A stretch of 64,000 nt of DNA, from the NCBI GenBank assembly GCA_902780135.1, contig CACZEK010000012.1, positions 62,001-126,000 of the forward strand, given 5' to 3'. The notes under the pieces were generated by a model. That model made no database searches. It had not been told where the DNA came from and worked only from the letters and a program-made list of their open reading frames with translations. This stretch comes from an uncultured bacterium (GTDB lineage: Bacteria > Verrucomicrobiota > Lentisphaeria > Victivallales > UBA1829). Position numbers and translations under genes: made by a program. Shown here in pieces: positions 41,811-50,865 of this stretch; position 1 is the first letter of the stretch; each line of letters begins with the position of its first letter.

Positions 41811-43076
41811 ATGTCAAGCATCCTCCTCCGCAATGTCGTCCTCAACGGTTCCACGGTCAACGTCCGCATCGAGGAAAACCGTTTTCAGAGCATCTCCCAG
41901 TCCGTCCCCGCCGAACCCGCCGACGAAACGCTCGACGCACACGGACAGATGGCGGTCCTCCCCGCGTTCTACAACGCCCACACCCACGCCGCCATGTCCC
42001 TCCTGCGCGGATACGCCGACGACCTCGACCTCTTCGACTGGCTCAGCAACCACATCTGGCCCGTCGAGGCGCGCCTCACCAACGAGGACGTCTACGCCGG
42101 GACCCGCCTCGCCATCCTCGAAATGATCAAGTCCGGCACCGTCTTCTTCAACGACATGTACTGGCGGGGCCGCCAGGCCGTGCGCGCCGCCGAGGAGATG
42201 GGCGTGCGCGCCTGCATCGGCATCCTGCGGCAGACCATGGGCAATCCGGCGTTCCTCCCCATGCTGGACAACGACTGGCTGCTGGAGAACCGCGACAAGC
42301 TTTCGCCGCGCATCCAGATCTCCGTCGCGCCCCACGCGATCTACACGACCACCGAGGAGATCCTGCGCGACGTGGCGGACACGGCGAAGAAGCACGGTCT
42401 CGCGATCCACACGCACCTCGCCGAGACGAAGAAGGAGTTCGACGACTGCATGGAGCAGCACGGCATGAGCCCCGCCGCCTACGTCGACCGCTGCGGCATC
42501 CTCACGGACAGGACCGTCCTCGCGCACTCCGTGTTCCTCACCGACAAGGACATCGAGCTCCTCGCCGAACGCCGCTCCGTGCTCGTCCACATGCCCGTTT
42601 CGAACATGAAGCTCGTCTCCGGCCAGTTCCGCTACGACAGCGCCGCGCTCTTCAGCAAGTGCCGCTGGGCAATCGGCACCGACGGCGCGTCCTCCAACAA
42701 TTCCCTCTCCATGCTCGGCGAGATGAAGACCGCCGCCCTCCGCGGGAAGGACGTTACCGGCGACCCGAAGGCGATGAAGGCCGCGGACGTCTTCCGCGCC
42801 GCCACGCGGTCCGGAGCCGAGGCGTTCGGCATCGACGCGGGCGTCATCGAGGAAGGCCGCCTCGCCGACTGCATCCTCGTCGACCTGAACAACCACAACC
42901 TCGTCCCCGGGTTCAACCTCATTTCCGACATGGTGTACGCGGCGGACAGCTCCTGCATCGACATGGTCGTCTGCGACGGACGCATCCTGATGCGCGGCGG
43001 ACACGTCGACGGCGAGGAGGAGATCGTCGCCGGGGCGCGCGAGGCCGCGAAACGCCTGACGGCACAGAAGAAATGA
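41811..43076 (+). CDS. mtaD: MTA/SAH deaminase (amidohydrolase)
   Basis: A 421-residue amidohydrolase with canonical metal sites: FYNAHTHAAMSLLRGYADD, AIHTHLAETKKEF, and IGTDGASSNNSLSM, plus LFDWLSNHIWPVE. These are characteristic of the MtaD/SsnA branch that deaminates 5'-methylthioadenosine and S-adenosylhomocysteine. ATG 41811 is used; an upstream TTG at 41745 gives an unconserved extension. It lies 62 bases after the SAHH-like gene, suggesting a shared pathway for removing SAH. Related members act on guanine or chlorinated triazines, but the context favours SAH. Confidence 0.88.
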   Translation: MSSILLRNVVLNGSTVNVRIEENRFQSISQSVPAEPADETLDAHGQMAVLPAFYNAHTHAAMSLLRGYADDLDLFDWLSNHIWPVEARLTNEDVYAGTRLAILEMIKSGTVFFNDMYWRGRQAVRAAEEMGVRACIGILRQTMGNPAFLPMLDNDWLLENRDKLSPRIQISVAPHAIYTTTEEILRDVADTAKKHGLAIHTHLAETKKEFDDCMEQHGMSPAAYVDRCGILTDRTVLAHSVFLTDKDIELLAERRSVLVHMPVSNMKLVSGQFRYDSAALFSKCRWAIGTDGASSNNSLSMLGEMKTAALRGKDVTGDPKAMKAADVFRAATRSGAEAFGIDAGVIEEGRLADCILVDLNNHNLVPGFNLISDMVYAADSSCIDMVVCDGRILMRGGHVDGEEEIVAGAREAAKRLTAQKK

Positions 43077-43085
43077 CATCCCGTC

Positions 43086-43128
43086 CGGCGGCGGATCGGG
43101 TATGCGAGGGAACGCCCTTCCGCCGCCG
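43086..43128 (+). terminator. Candidate terminator after mtaD
   Basis: A 10-bp GC stem, CGGCGGCGGA (43086-43095) with TCCGCCGCCG (43119-43128), lies 9 bases after the stop. It is followed by CAAATTTTCCTTTATTT, which is T-rich but not a clean T-run. Confidence 0.45.
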
Positions 43129-43240
43129 CAAATTTTCCTTTATTTCGCCTGATCCGTCGCCGCAACCCGTTGCCGACCACAAGATTCAGGGGAAGCGCAT
43201 TTTTGTCCGATATTTTTTTATCGAATTTATCCCTTTCAAC

Positions 43241-43275
43241 TTGTAAAAATCTGAAAGCGTGCTATATTTATAGCA
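43241..43275 (+). promoter_or_regulatory. gap promoter with palindromic operator on the -10
   Basis: TTGTAA (43241-43246) and TATATT (43263-43268) are 16 bp apart. A perfect inverted repeat, TGCTATA (43260-43266) and TATAGCA (43269-43275), covers the -10 and start region, as expected for a repressor site. AAGGAG precedes ATG 43340. Confidence 0.6.
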
Positions 43276-43327
43276 TTTGAAATTTTTGAAAACCATTCCC
43301 AGCCTAAACAACCTTCAAACCTCTTAA

Positions 43328-44341
<1,014 letters not shown>

Positions 44342-44397
44342 GCTGTTTCAAGGCAACTTTGCACGGGGAACTCTTTTAGAGACACCCTGAAATTCCC

Positions 44398-44436
44398 GCG
44401 GGGCGGGCGGCATTCCGCCCGTCCCGCTTTGCTTTC
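44398..44436 (+). terminator. Rho-independent terminator after gap
   Basis: A 13-bp stem with one G-U pair (44398-44410 with 44415-44427) and a 4-base loop CATT, followed by TTTGCTTTC. Confidence 0.7.
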
Positions 44437-44487
44437 TGTTCAAACCGAACTTATTTCTCTTCACTTTCACACAAACGGAGTTTTTCC

Positions 44488-45732
44488 ATGAATAAGAAAA
44501 CCCTTCGCGACGTCGACCTCAAAGGCAAACGCGTCGTCATGCGCGTCGACTTCAACGTGCCCATCAAGGAAGGCGTCATCAAAGACGACACCCGCATCAA
44601 GGGCGCCCTGCCCTCCATCCAGTACGTCCTCGAACAGGGCGGCAGCCTCGTCCTCATGAGCCACCTCGGCCGTCCCGCCGAAAAGGGCTACGAGGCCGAT
44701 TTCAGCCTCAAGCCGGTCGCCGAATACCTCTCCAAGATGCTCGGCAAGCCCGTCACCTTCGCCCCCGACTGCGCCAACGCCGACGACATCGTCAAGGCGA
44801 TGAAGCCCGGCGACGTCGTGATGCTTGAGAACACCCGCTTCTACAAGGAAGAGCAGGGCAAGCTCAAACAGAAGGAAGGCCAGAGCGACGAAGAGTTCAA
44901 GGCGAAGAAGGCCGAGCTCAAGGAAAAGCAGAAAGTCCTCGCCCAGAAGCTCGCTTCCTACGGCGACATCTACTGCAACGACGCGTTCGGCACCGCCCAC
45001 CGCGCCCACGCCTCCACCGCCGTCATCACCAAGTACATCGGCACCTCCGTCGCCGGCTTCCTCATGGAAAAGGAAATCACGTTCCTCGGCAACGCCGTCA
45101 ACAACCCGGTCCGTCCGTTCGTCGCCATCCTCGGCGGCGCGAAGGTCTCCGACAAGCTCGCGGTCGTGAACAACCTCCTGACCAAGGTCAACACGCTCAT
45201 CATCGGCGGCGGCATGGCATACACCTTCCTGAAGGCGCAGGGCCACAACATCGGCAAGTCCCTCTGCGAGGACGACCAGCTCCAGTACGCCCGCGACATG
45301 ATCGCCAAGGCGAAAGAGCTCAACGTCCAGTTCCTCCTCCCCGTCGACAACATCGCCGCGGACGCCTTCTCCAACGACGCGAACATCCAGACCGTCTCCG
45401 ACGACATCCCGGAAGGCTGGATGGCGCTCGACATCGGCCCCAAGACCATCGAACTCTACGCCAACGCCATCAAGGGCGCGAAGACCGTCGTCTGGAACGG
45501 CCCGATGGGCTGCTTTGAAATGTCCAACTTCGCCAACGGCACCATGGGCGTCTGCCAGGCCGTCGCCGACTCCGGCGCCACCACCATCATCGGCGGCGGC
45601 GACTCCGTCGCGGCTGTCAACAAGAGCGGCCTCGCCTCCAAGATGACCCACATCTCCACCGGCGGCGGCGCTTCCCTCGAATTCCTCGAAGGCAAGGACC
45701 TCCCCGGCGTCGTGGCGCTCTCCGACAAGTAA
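44488..45732 (+). CDS. pgk: Phosphoglycerate kinase
   Basis: A 414-residue [74 protein letters not shown] and [18 protein letters not shown] are present, with the nucleotide loop [15 protein letters not shown]. The stretch between [12 protein letters not shown] and [13 protein letters not shown] holds an extra charged helix (~16 residues) compared with E. coli, as seen in some other phyla. It makes ATP from 1,3-bisphosphoglycerate. Confidence 0.98.
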   Translation: MNKKTLRDVDLKGKRVVMRVDFNVPIKEGVIKDDTRIKGALPSIQYVLEQGGSLVLMSHLGRPAEKGYEADFSLKPVAEYLSKMLGKPVTFAPDCANADDIVKAMKPGDVVMLENTRFYKEEQGKLKQKEGQSDEEFKAKKAELKEKQKVLAQKLASYGDIYCNDAFGTAHRAHASTAVITKYIGTSVAGFLMEKEITFLGNAVNNPVRPFVAILGGAKVSDKLAVVNNLLTKVNTLIIGGGMAYTFLKAQGHNIGKSLCEDDQLQYARDMIAKAKELNVQFLLPVDNIAADAFSNDANIQTVSDDIPEGWMALDIGPKTIELYANAIKGAKTVVWNGPMGCFEMSNFANGTMGVCQAVADSGATTIIGGGDSVAAVNKSGLASKMTHISTGGGASLEFLEGKDLPGVVALSDK

Positions 45733-45807
45733 TCAACCCGCGGACGCGTCCGGCGGTTCCCCTTTACCTCGCCGGACGCCCCGCACACCTCAGGAAAAGA
45801 TACCATT

Positions 45808-46572
45808 ATGGCACGCAAAATCTTTATCGCGGGCAACTGGAAGATGAACAAGACCGCGGCCGAGACCGCCGAGCTCGCTTCCGCCCTGAAAGCCTCCCTC
45901 GCCCAGTTCGCCGGCAAGTGCGAAATCGCCGTCTGCCCCACCTTCACCAGCCTCGCCACCGCCGTCGAGATCCTCAAGGGATCCAACGTCAAGGTCGGCG
46001 CCCAGAACATCCACTGGGCCGACAACGGCGCGTACACCGGCGAAATCTCCGGCGCGATGCTGAAGGAGATCGGCGTCGAATACGTCATCATCGGCCACAG
46101 CGAACGCCGCCAGTATTTCGGCGAGACCGACGAGACCGTCAACCAGCGGATCAAGGCCGCTCTCAAGTACGGCCTGAAGCCCATCGTCTGCATCGGCGAG
46201 ACCCTCGCCGAACGTGAAGGCGGCGTCACCAACACCGTCCTCGAAAAGCAGATCCGCGGCGCCTTCGCCGACATCTCCGCCGCCGACATGGACGCGATCA
46301 CCGTCGCCTACGAGCCCGTCTGGGCGATCGGCACCGGCAAGACCGCCACGCCCGACGTCGCGCAGGAGACCCACGCCTTCATCCGCTCCGTCCTGACCGC
46401 CCTCTACGGCGACAAGGCGCAGGACATCGTCGTCCAGTACGGCGGCAGCATGAAGCCCGAAAACTCCGGCGCTCTCGTCTCCAAGCAGGACATCGACGGC
46501 GGCCTCATCGGCGGCGCGGCCCTCAAGGCCGACTCCTTCACCGCGCTCATCCAGAACGCCCTGAACGCCTGA
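45808..46572 (+). CDS. tpiA: Triosephosphate isomerase
   Basis: A 254-residue TIM: IAGNWKMNKTAAETAEL (Lys12), VIIGHSERRQYFGE (His95), and AYEPVWAIGTGKTATPDVAQ (Glu167 and the mobile loop), then VQYGGSMKPENS and GGLIGGAALKADSF. It interconverts dihydroxyacetone phosphate and glyceraldehyde-3-phosphate. It follows pgk by 75 bases and is closed by a strong terminator. Confidence 0.98.
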   Translation: MARKIFIAGNWKMNKTAAETAELASALKASLAQFAGKCEIAVCPTFTSLATAVEILKGSNVKVGAQNIHWADNGAYTGEISGAMLKEIGVEYVIIGHSERRQYFGETDETVNQRIKAALKYGLKPIVCIGETLAEREGGVTNTVLEKQIRGAFADISAADMDAITVAYEPVWAIGTGKTATPDVAQETHAFIRSVLTALYGDKAQDIVVQYGGSMKPENSGALVSKQDIDGGLIGGAALKADSFTALIQNALNA

Positions 46573-46601
46573 CGATCCTTTCCTGTTTTCAGGATCCTTC
46601 T

Positions 46602-46640
46602 CCCTCCCCGCGGCATCCCCGCCGGGAGGGTTCTTTTTTT
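46602..46640 (+). terminator. Rho-independent terminator after tpiA
   Basis: CCCTCCC (46602-46608) pairs with GGGAGGG (46624-46630), with an inner GCGG/CCGC, followed by TTCTTTTTTT. Confidence 0.85.
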
Positions 46641-46692
46641 GTTCGGATCGCCTGTTTTAAACTTGTTTTCGTTTCTTTTTTCGCCCTGCGGC

Positions 46693-46720
46693 TTGATTTT
46701 TCCGTTTCGCGTGCTAAAAT
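46693..46720 (+). promoter_or_regulatory. Promoter of the chagasin-domain gene
   Basis: TTGATT (46693-46698) and TAAAAT (46715-46720) are 16 bp apart. The predicted leader to ATG 46802 is about 75 bases. Confidence 0.5.
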
Positions 46721-46801
46721 TTCAGACGGATGATGCGTCTAATTCCCGAACACAGCCCGAAAAAAACGATCACTCATACAGCAAAAAGAAAGGCTCACAA
46801 T

Positions 46802-47998
46802 ATGAAACACACCATGCTCCTGGCCGCCGCCGCGCTGTTCGCGGGGCTTCAGCTCGCCGCCGCCGACACGAAGGCGGACCTTCAGCCCAACCTGCCCGAT
46901 CCGGACGCCCCCGTGGAAATCCGCGTGACCACCGGCGACGCGAACAAGGAGATCAAGGCGAAGGTCGGCGAAATCCTCGTGGTCGAACTGGAGAGCTACG
47001 CCGCGGACGGCTACTACGCGTGGAGCGAACGGCCCGGCCGCTCGGACTCCGTGCTGGAACTCGAAGAAAAAGACCAGAAGGTGAGGGATAATCCGGTCGG
47101 CATGGTCCGGGTCGGCGACAAGTCGGTCTTCCGCTACCTCGTGAAAGCCCCCGGCAAGACCGAACTCACGTTCGGCTGCGGCCGTCCGTGGGAACAGGAC
47201 AAGCCGCCCCTCAGCACCTTCAACGTGAAGATCGTCGCGGAAGCTGCGGCGGAAACCGCGCCCGCGGCCGGCGCGCCCGCGGCGGGCAAGACCTACAACA
47301 TGACGAAAGACGACAGCGGCAAGACGCTCAAGGTGAAGGTCGGCGACGTCATCCGGGTCAAGCTCAAATCCAACCGCACCACGGGGTATTCCTGGGCGAT
47401 CGTCTCCGGCAAGACCGACGCGAAGGTCCTCAAAGCCGGCGAAATCGAATACGCGGTCGACGAGCATCCGGCGGGCATGGTCGGCGTCGGCGGCAATGAT
47501 CTCTGCACGTTCACCGCGCTCGCCCCCGGCAAGACCGACATCTCGCTCGGCTATGCGCGTCCGTGGGAAAAGGACAAGGAACCCGCCCAGACGTTCAAGC
47601 TGACCGTCGAGGTCGAAGGCTCCGTCGCGAAGGCCGCCGATACGGCGAAGGCCGCCGCCCCGGCGAAGGCGGAGATCCGGCTCACCGACGCGGACAACGG
47701 AAAGACCGTCAAGGTCGCCGTCGACGGGACCGTCATCCTCTCGCTCGAATCCAACGCCACCACCGGATTCAGCTGGACGAAGGCCGACAAGGTCGACAAG
47801 GACATCCTCAAGCTCGAAAAGGACGACTACATGCAGAGCCCGAATCCGAACGGCCTGCTCGGCGTCGGCGGCACGACCGTCATCGTCTACCGCGCGCTGA
47901 AAAAGGGCACGGCGAAGATCGACCTCACCTACATGCAGCCGTGGAACCTCGATTCCGAGTTCAACACGGACTACAGCGTCACGGTCGAAGTCGAATAA
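46802..47998 (+). CDS. Secreted protein with three chagasin-like (I42) inhibitor domains
   Basis: A 398-residue protein with a signal peptide (MLLAAAALFAGLQLAAA) and three tandem Ig-like chagasin domains. Each should have three inhibitory loops: NxTTGxxW, GxGG and RPW. Domain 2 (~165-280) has NRTTGYSW, GMVGVGGND and ARPWEKD. Domain 3 (~290-398) has NATTGFSW, GLLGVGGTT and MQPWN. Domain 1 (~35-150) is degenerate, with ADGYYAW, GMVRVGD and GRPWEQD. Chagasin-type proteins inhibit papain-like cysteine proteases. The domains are joined by Ala/Pro/Lys linkers. It is a single-gene unit between its own promoter and terminator. ATG 46802 rather than upstream 46730 fits the signal peptide. Confidence 0.85.
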   Translation: MKHTMLLAAAALFAGLQLAAADTKADLQPNLPDPDAPVEIRVTTGDANKEIKAKVGEILVVELESYAADGYYAWSERPGRSDSVLELEEKDQKVRDNPVGMVRVGDKSVFRYLVKAPGKTELTFGCGRPWEQDKPPLSTFNVKIVAEAAAETAPAAGAPAAGKTYNMTKDDSGKTLKVKVGDVIRVKLKSNRTTGYSWAIVSGKTDAKVLKAGEIEYAVDEHPAGMVGVGGNDLCTFTALAPGKTDISLGYARPWEKDKEPAQTFKLTVEVEGSVAKAADTAKAAAPAKAEIRLTDADNGKTVKVAVDGTVILSLESNATTGFSWTKADKVDKDILKLEKDDYMQSPNPNGLLGVGGTTVIVYRALKKGTAKIDLTYMQPWNLDSEFNTDYSVTVEVE

Positions 47999-48030
47999 GC
48001 AATACCCCGGCACAAAACAAGTTCAGATTC

Positions 48031-48059
48031 ACGGGACGGTCCACGCCGTCCCGTTTTTT
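48031..48059 (+). terminator. Rho-independent terminator after the chagasin-domain gene
   Basis: A perfect 9-bp stem, ACGGGACGG (48031-48039) and CCGTCCCGT (48046-48054), with a 6-base loop and six T. Confidence 0.88.
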
Positions 48060-48120
48060 GCACACCGGGGGCGTTATCGCTGAAAAATGCCGTTTCGATT
48101 CGTATTTTTCAGAATAAGGT

Positions 48121-48134
48121 GTATATTAATATAC
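48121..48134 (+). promoter_or_regulatory. 14-bp palindrome covering the probable panD -10
   Basis: GTATATTAATATAC is a perfect palindrome and contains TATATT (48122-48127), a likely -10 for panD. The -35 region is weak (TTCGTA, 17 bp upstream), which would suit an activated or repressed promoter (inference). Confidence 0.45.
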
Positions 48135-48166
48135 TTCAACTCTTTCTCACGGAGACGACCGAAACC

Positions 48167-48547
48167 ATGACACTGGAACTTCTCAAAGGCAAAATCCACC
48201 GTGCGCGCCTCACCGCGTGCGACCTCAATTACGAGGGGAGTCTCGCCATCGACCCGGATTATCTGGACCTGGCGAACATCCTGCCCTACGAACGCATCCT
48301 CGTCGTGAACGCCACGAATGGCAGCCGCCTGGAGACCTACGCGATCCCCGGCGAACGCGGCAGCGGCGTCTTCTGCCTCAACGGCGCGGCGGCGCACCTC
48401 GGACGCGTCGGCGACGTCGTGACGATCATGTGTTTCGGCTACTACACGCCGGAAGAAGCCGCCACGCACGCGCCGAAGATCGTCGTCCTCGGCGAACACA
48501 ACGAGGTCCTCGTGCAGCGTCTCGGCAAGAAGGTCATCGAATCGTAA
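48167..48547 (+). CDS. panD: Aspartate 1-decarboxylase proenzyme
   Basis: A 126-residue PanD, the same length as the E. coli enzyme. Lys9, Tyr22 and the self-cleavage site Gly24-Ser25 are present in DLNYEGSLAID; cleavage makes the pyruvoyl group on Ser25. NATNGSRLETYAIPGERGSG carries the conserved Arg and Tyr, and CLNGAAAHLGRVGDVVTIM follows. It makes beta-alanine for pantothenate and CoA. ATG 48167 is chosen by homology over an in-frame ATG at 48119. Confidence 0.96.
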   Translation: MTLELLKGKIHRARLTACDLNYEGSLAIDPDYLDLANILPYERILVVNATNGSRLETYAIPGERGSGVFCLNGAAAHLGRVGDVVTIMCFGYYTPEEAATHAPKIVVLGEHNEVLVQRLGKKVIES

Positions 48548-48585
48548 TCCTCGCTTTTCTCCGATTCCCCTTTCCCGTCCATGAA

Positions 48586-48617
48586 AAAACCCCATGCAGT
48601 CGCCTGCACGGGGTTTT
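48586..48617. terminator. Bidirectional terminator between panD and the GH127 gene
   Basis: AAAACCCC (48586-48593) and TGCAG pair with CTGCA and GGGGTTTT (48610-48617), one mismatch, 4-base loop. A-runs on one side and T-runs on the other let it work for both converging genes. Confidence 0.8.
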
Positions 48618-48645
48618 CTGTTTTCAGGGGATGTCCCGGCCGGGA

Positions 48646-50547
48646 TCACTTGTCCAGCGGGAGATACGCGGAGTAGTGTTCGTGGTAGATGTTGAAGAGC
48701 GGCATCAGCGTGAATTCGCCGTTCTTGCCCTGCGCGACGAACTCGCCGAAGTTCTTGCCCGGCTTGAACGCCTTGATCGCGGTCTCGGCGTCGGCGGCCG
48801 CCACGGTCGGGATCGGTTCGTGCGTCTCGGGGCCCCACTGGTCTCTGTAACGGCGGACGGCGGGGTCGGCCTTGCCTTCGGCGGGCGGGATCACGGCGGC
48901 GAGGAGCAGCGGGCCGTAGAAGAAGGCGACGTGCTTGCCGTCGGGGAGGGATTCGCTGTAGAGCGGGAAGTCGAATTCGACTTCGACCTTGTCGCCGTCC
49001 TTCCACTTGCGGCTGATGGCGACGTAGCCGCGTTCGTCGGCGTCCGCCTTGACCTCGGAGCCGTTGACCTTCACGGTCATCCGCTTCGCCCAGACGGGCC
49101 TGCGGAGGTCGAGCGTGAAGGTCTTCGCCTTCTTGAGCTCAAGCTCGATCTTCGCGGTCTTCGAGAGCGGGAACGCGGATTCGATCTTGAGTTCGAGGCC
49201 GAGCTTGTCGTCCTTCAGCTCGGCGGCCCAGTACTGGTTCACCGCCACGGTGGACGCGCCGTCGGTGGCGAAGCTGATCTCGGTGTAGCGCTCCGGGTTT
49301 TCCATGCCGGACCCGACGCAGCACCACCAGGAGTCGAACTCGGTGGAGAAGACTTTGTAGTGAGGCGAGCCGAGGGAGAGGAAGTAGCCGTATTCGCCGG
49401 GCTCTTTGCCAATGTTGGACGCGATGTGGTTCAGCGTCACGCGTTCGGCGAAGTCCATGGGCTTCGTGTTCTGGTTCCACTCGAAGACGTGCATGGCGAT
49501 CTTCACCATGTTGAACGAGTTGCAGGTCTCGGCGGTGTTCGGCTTCAGCGTGCGGTTCACGTCGTTCATGTCGTAGAAGTGTTCGCTTTCGCTGTGGCCG
49601 CCGTTCGCGTAGGAGCGCTTCGTGGAGACTTCGTTGAAGAAGTATTCGGCGCCGGTGCGCGCCTTTTCGTCGCCCTCGACCTCATAGAGGCGCGCCAGGC
49701 CGGCGATCTTCGGGATCTGCGTGTTCGCGTGGATGCCGTTGAAGATGTCGCGCTGGTCCTCCATCGCGCCGAGGATGCGGTTGTCGAAGAAGAAACGGCG
49801 TCCGGCCTCGGAATACTTCTTGTCGCCAGTGTCCGTGGTGAGGTCGACCATGACTTCGAGCATGCCGCCGTGCTCGGCGCGGAGCATGTTCTGCACCTGG
49901 TCGGCGTTGAGGTTGCTCAATGCGGCGATCACGCGGTCCGCGAGCTTCTTCTCGACGTCGAGCGCCTTCTTGTTTCCGGTCAGGCGGTACGCGTCGCGGA
50001 GTCCGGCGAAGACTTTGTGGATGGAGTAGAACGGCACCCAGACGCCGTTCAGGTTGAACGGCTGCGGGCGCACCGTGCCGCGTTCGAGCTGGTTCAGCCA
50101 GCGTTCGTCCTCGGCGTGGACGTACCCGGTGCCGAGCTTGTCCTGGCACTTCGCCAGCTCGTCGACGATATAATCGGAGCGTTCCTTCGCCTTCTTGTTG
50201 CCGCCGTGCGCGTACGCCATGCCGAGCGCGGAGAGGTAGTGGCCCAGCGAATGGCCCGCGATGTCGCGCGCTTCCCAGCCGCCGTAGGGTTTCGCCTTCG
50301 GTTCGAGGCCCGCCACAGTCAGGAATTTCGACAGCAGGGCGTCCGGGTTCAGCGTTTCCAGCAGGAACGTCTCGTTCACTTTTTTGCGGTCGGCGAGCGG
50401 ACCGGCTTCAAGCTCCGTCGCGCTGGACGGGTAGAAGGTCAGTTTTCCGGGGACGGGCGCGGGCTCTTCGTCGGCGGAGGCGCAGCTCGCGACGGCTGCG
50501 GTGGCCGCGCAGATCGCGGCGGCGGCAAGGATTGCTGCATGTTTCAT
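48646..50547 (-). CDS. GH127 family glycoside hydrolase, predicted lipoprotein (beta-L-arabinofuranosidase-like)
   Basis: A 633-residue GH127 protein. The N-terminus is a lipoprotein signal with Cys22 in VASCASAD. GHSLGHYLSALGMAYA and VWVPFYSIHKVFAGL belong to the (alpha/alpha)6 barrel. The zinc and nucleophile residues known from HypBA1 are visible as AETCNSFNM (Glu and Cys) and WWCCVGSGMENP (paired Cys). HypBA1 cleaves beta-L-arabinofuranosides; other members vary. ATG 50547 has AGGAGA upstream; a longer frame upstream lacks a signal peptide. It is expressed alone from the promoter at 50669-50696. Confidence 0.9.
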   Translation of the reverse strand: MKHAAILAAAAICAATAAVASCASADEEPAPVPGKLTFYPSSATELEAGPLADRKKVNETFLLETLNPDALLSKFLTVAGLEPKAKPYGGWEARDIAGHSLGHYLSALGMAYAHGGNKKAKERSDYIVDELAKCQDKLGTGYVHAEDERWLNQLERGTVRPQPFNLNGVWVPFYSIHKVFAGLRDAYRLTGNKKALDVEKKLADRVIAALSNLNADQVQNMLRAEHGGMLEVMVDLTTDTGDKKYSEAGRRFFFDNRILGAMEDQRDIFNGIHANTQIPKIAGLARLYEVEGDEKARTGAEYFFNEVSTKRSYANGGHSESEHFYDMNDVNRTLKPNTAETCNSFNMVKIAMHVFEWNQNTKPMDFAERVTLNHIASNIGKEPGEYGYFLSLGSPHYKVFSTEFDSWWCCVGSGMENPERYTEISFATDGASTVAVNQYWAAELKDDKLGLELKIESAFPLSKTAKIELELKKAKTFTLDLRRPVWAKRMTVKVNGSEVKADADERGYVAISRKWKDGDKVEVEFDFPLYSESLPDGKHVAFFYGPLLLAAVIPPAEGKADPAVRRYRDQWGPETHEPIPTVAAADAETAIKAFKPGKNFGEFVAQGKNGEFTLMPLFNIYHEHYSAYLPLDK

Positions 50548-50865
50548 GTCTTGGTTCTCCTGATTCATGCGGTGGGGGATTATAGGTTGGAAAGTATCTG
50601 TTTTACGTTCGAATCGGGCGCGGGACGATGCCCCGCACGGACATGCGGACATCCTTCCCGTTCAGACATAATATACTATAAAACCTGAATTATGCTATTC
50701 CCATTTCAGGAAAAAACATACATTTTTTGATCATTTTACCGGATCGGGAAAACAGACGCCGATACCTAACGCAAAGTCACCGGAGCCTCAAACCGGACTC
50801 CGGCCTTTCACCGTTTAATCAACCTCGGACGCAGTTTTCGTTTTCGCGGAGGTTTCCTCGTCCGG
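50548..50865. other. Intergenic region upstream of the GH127 gene
   Basis: 318 bp with no supported gene. It holds the leftward GH127 promoter (50669-50696) with its ~120-base leader, and a CCGGAG/CTCCGG hairpin (50780-50803) shortly after the stop of the next gene on the same strand. The hairpin has no T-run. Confidence 0.6.
50669..50696 (-). promoter_or_regulatory. Promoter of the GH127 gene
   Basis: On the minus strand TAGCAT (50696-50691) and TATATT (50674-50669) are 16 bp apart. Confidence 0.5.

Noticed and set aside
44488-45732. Charged extra segment in phosphoglycerate kinase as a novelty
   Set aside because: Similar insertions before the NDAFG motif occur in PGK of other phyla; catalytic motifs are intact.
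50780-50803. Terminator after the membrane-anchored unknown
   Set aside because: CCGGAG/CTCCGG forms a 6-bp stem but no T-run follows on the minus strand.
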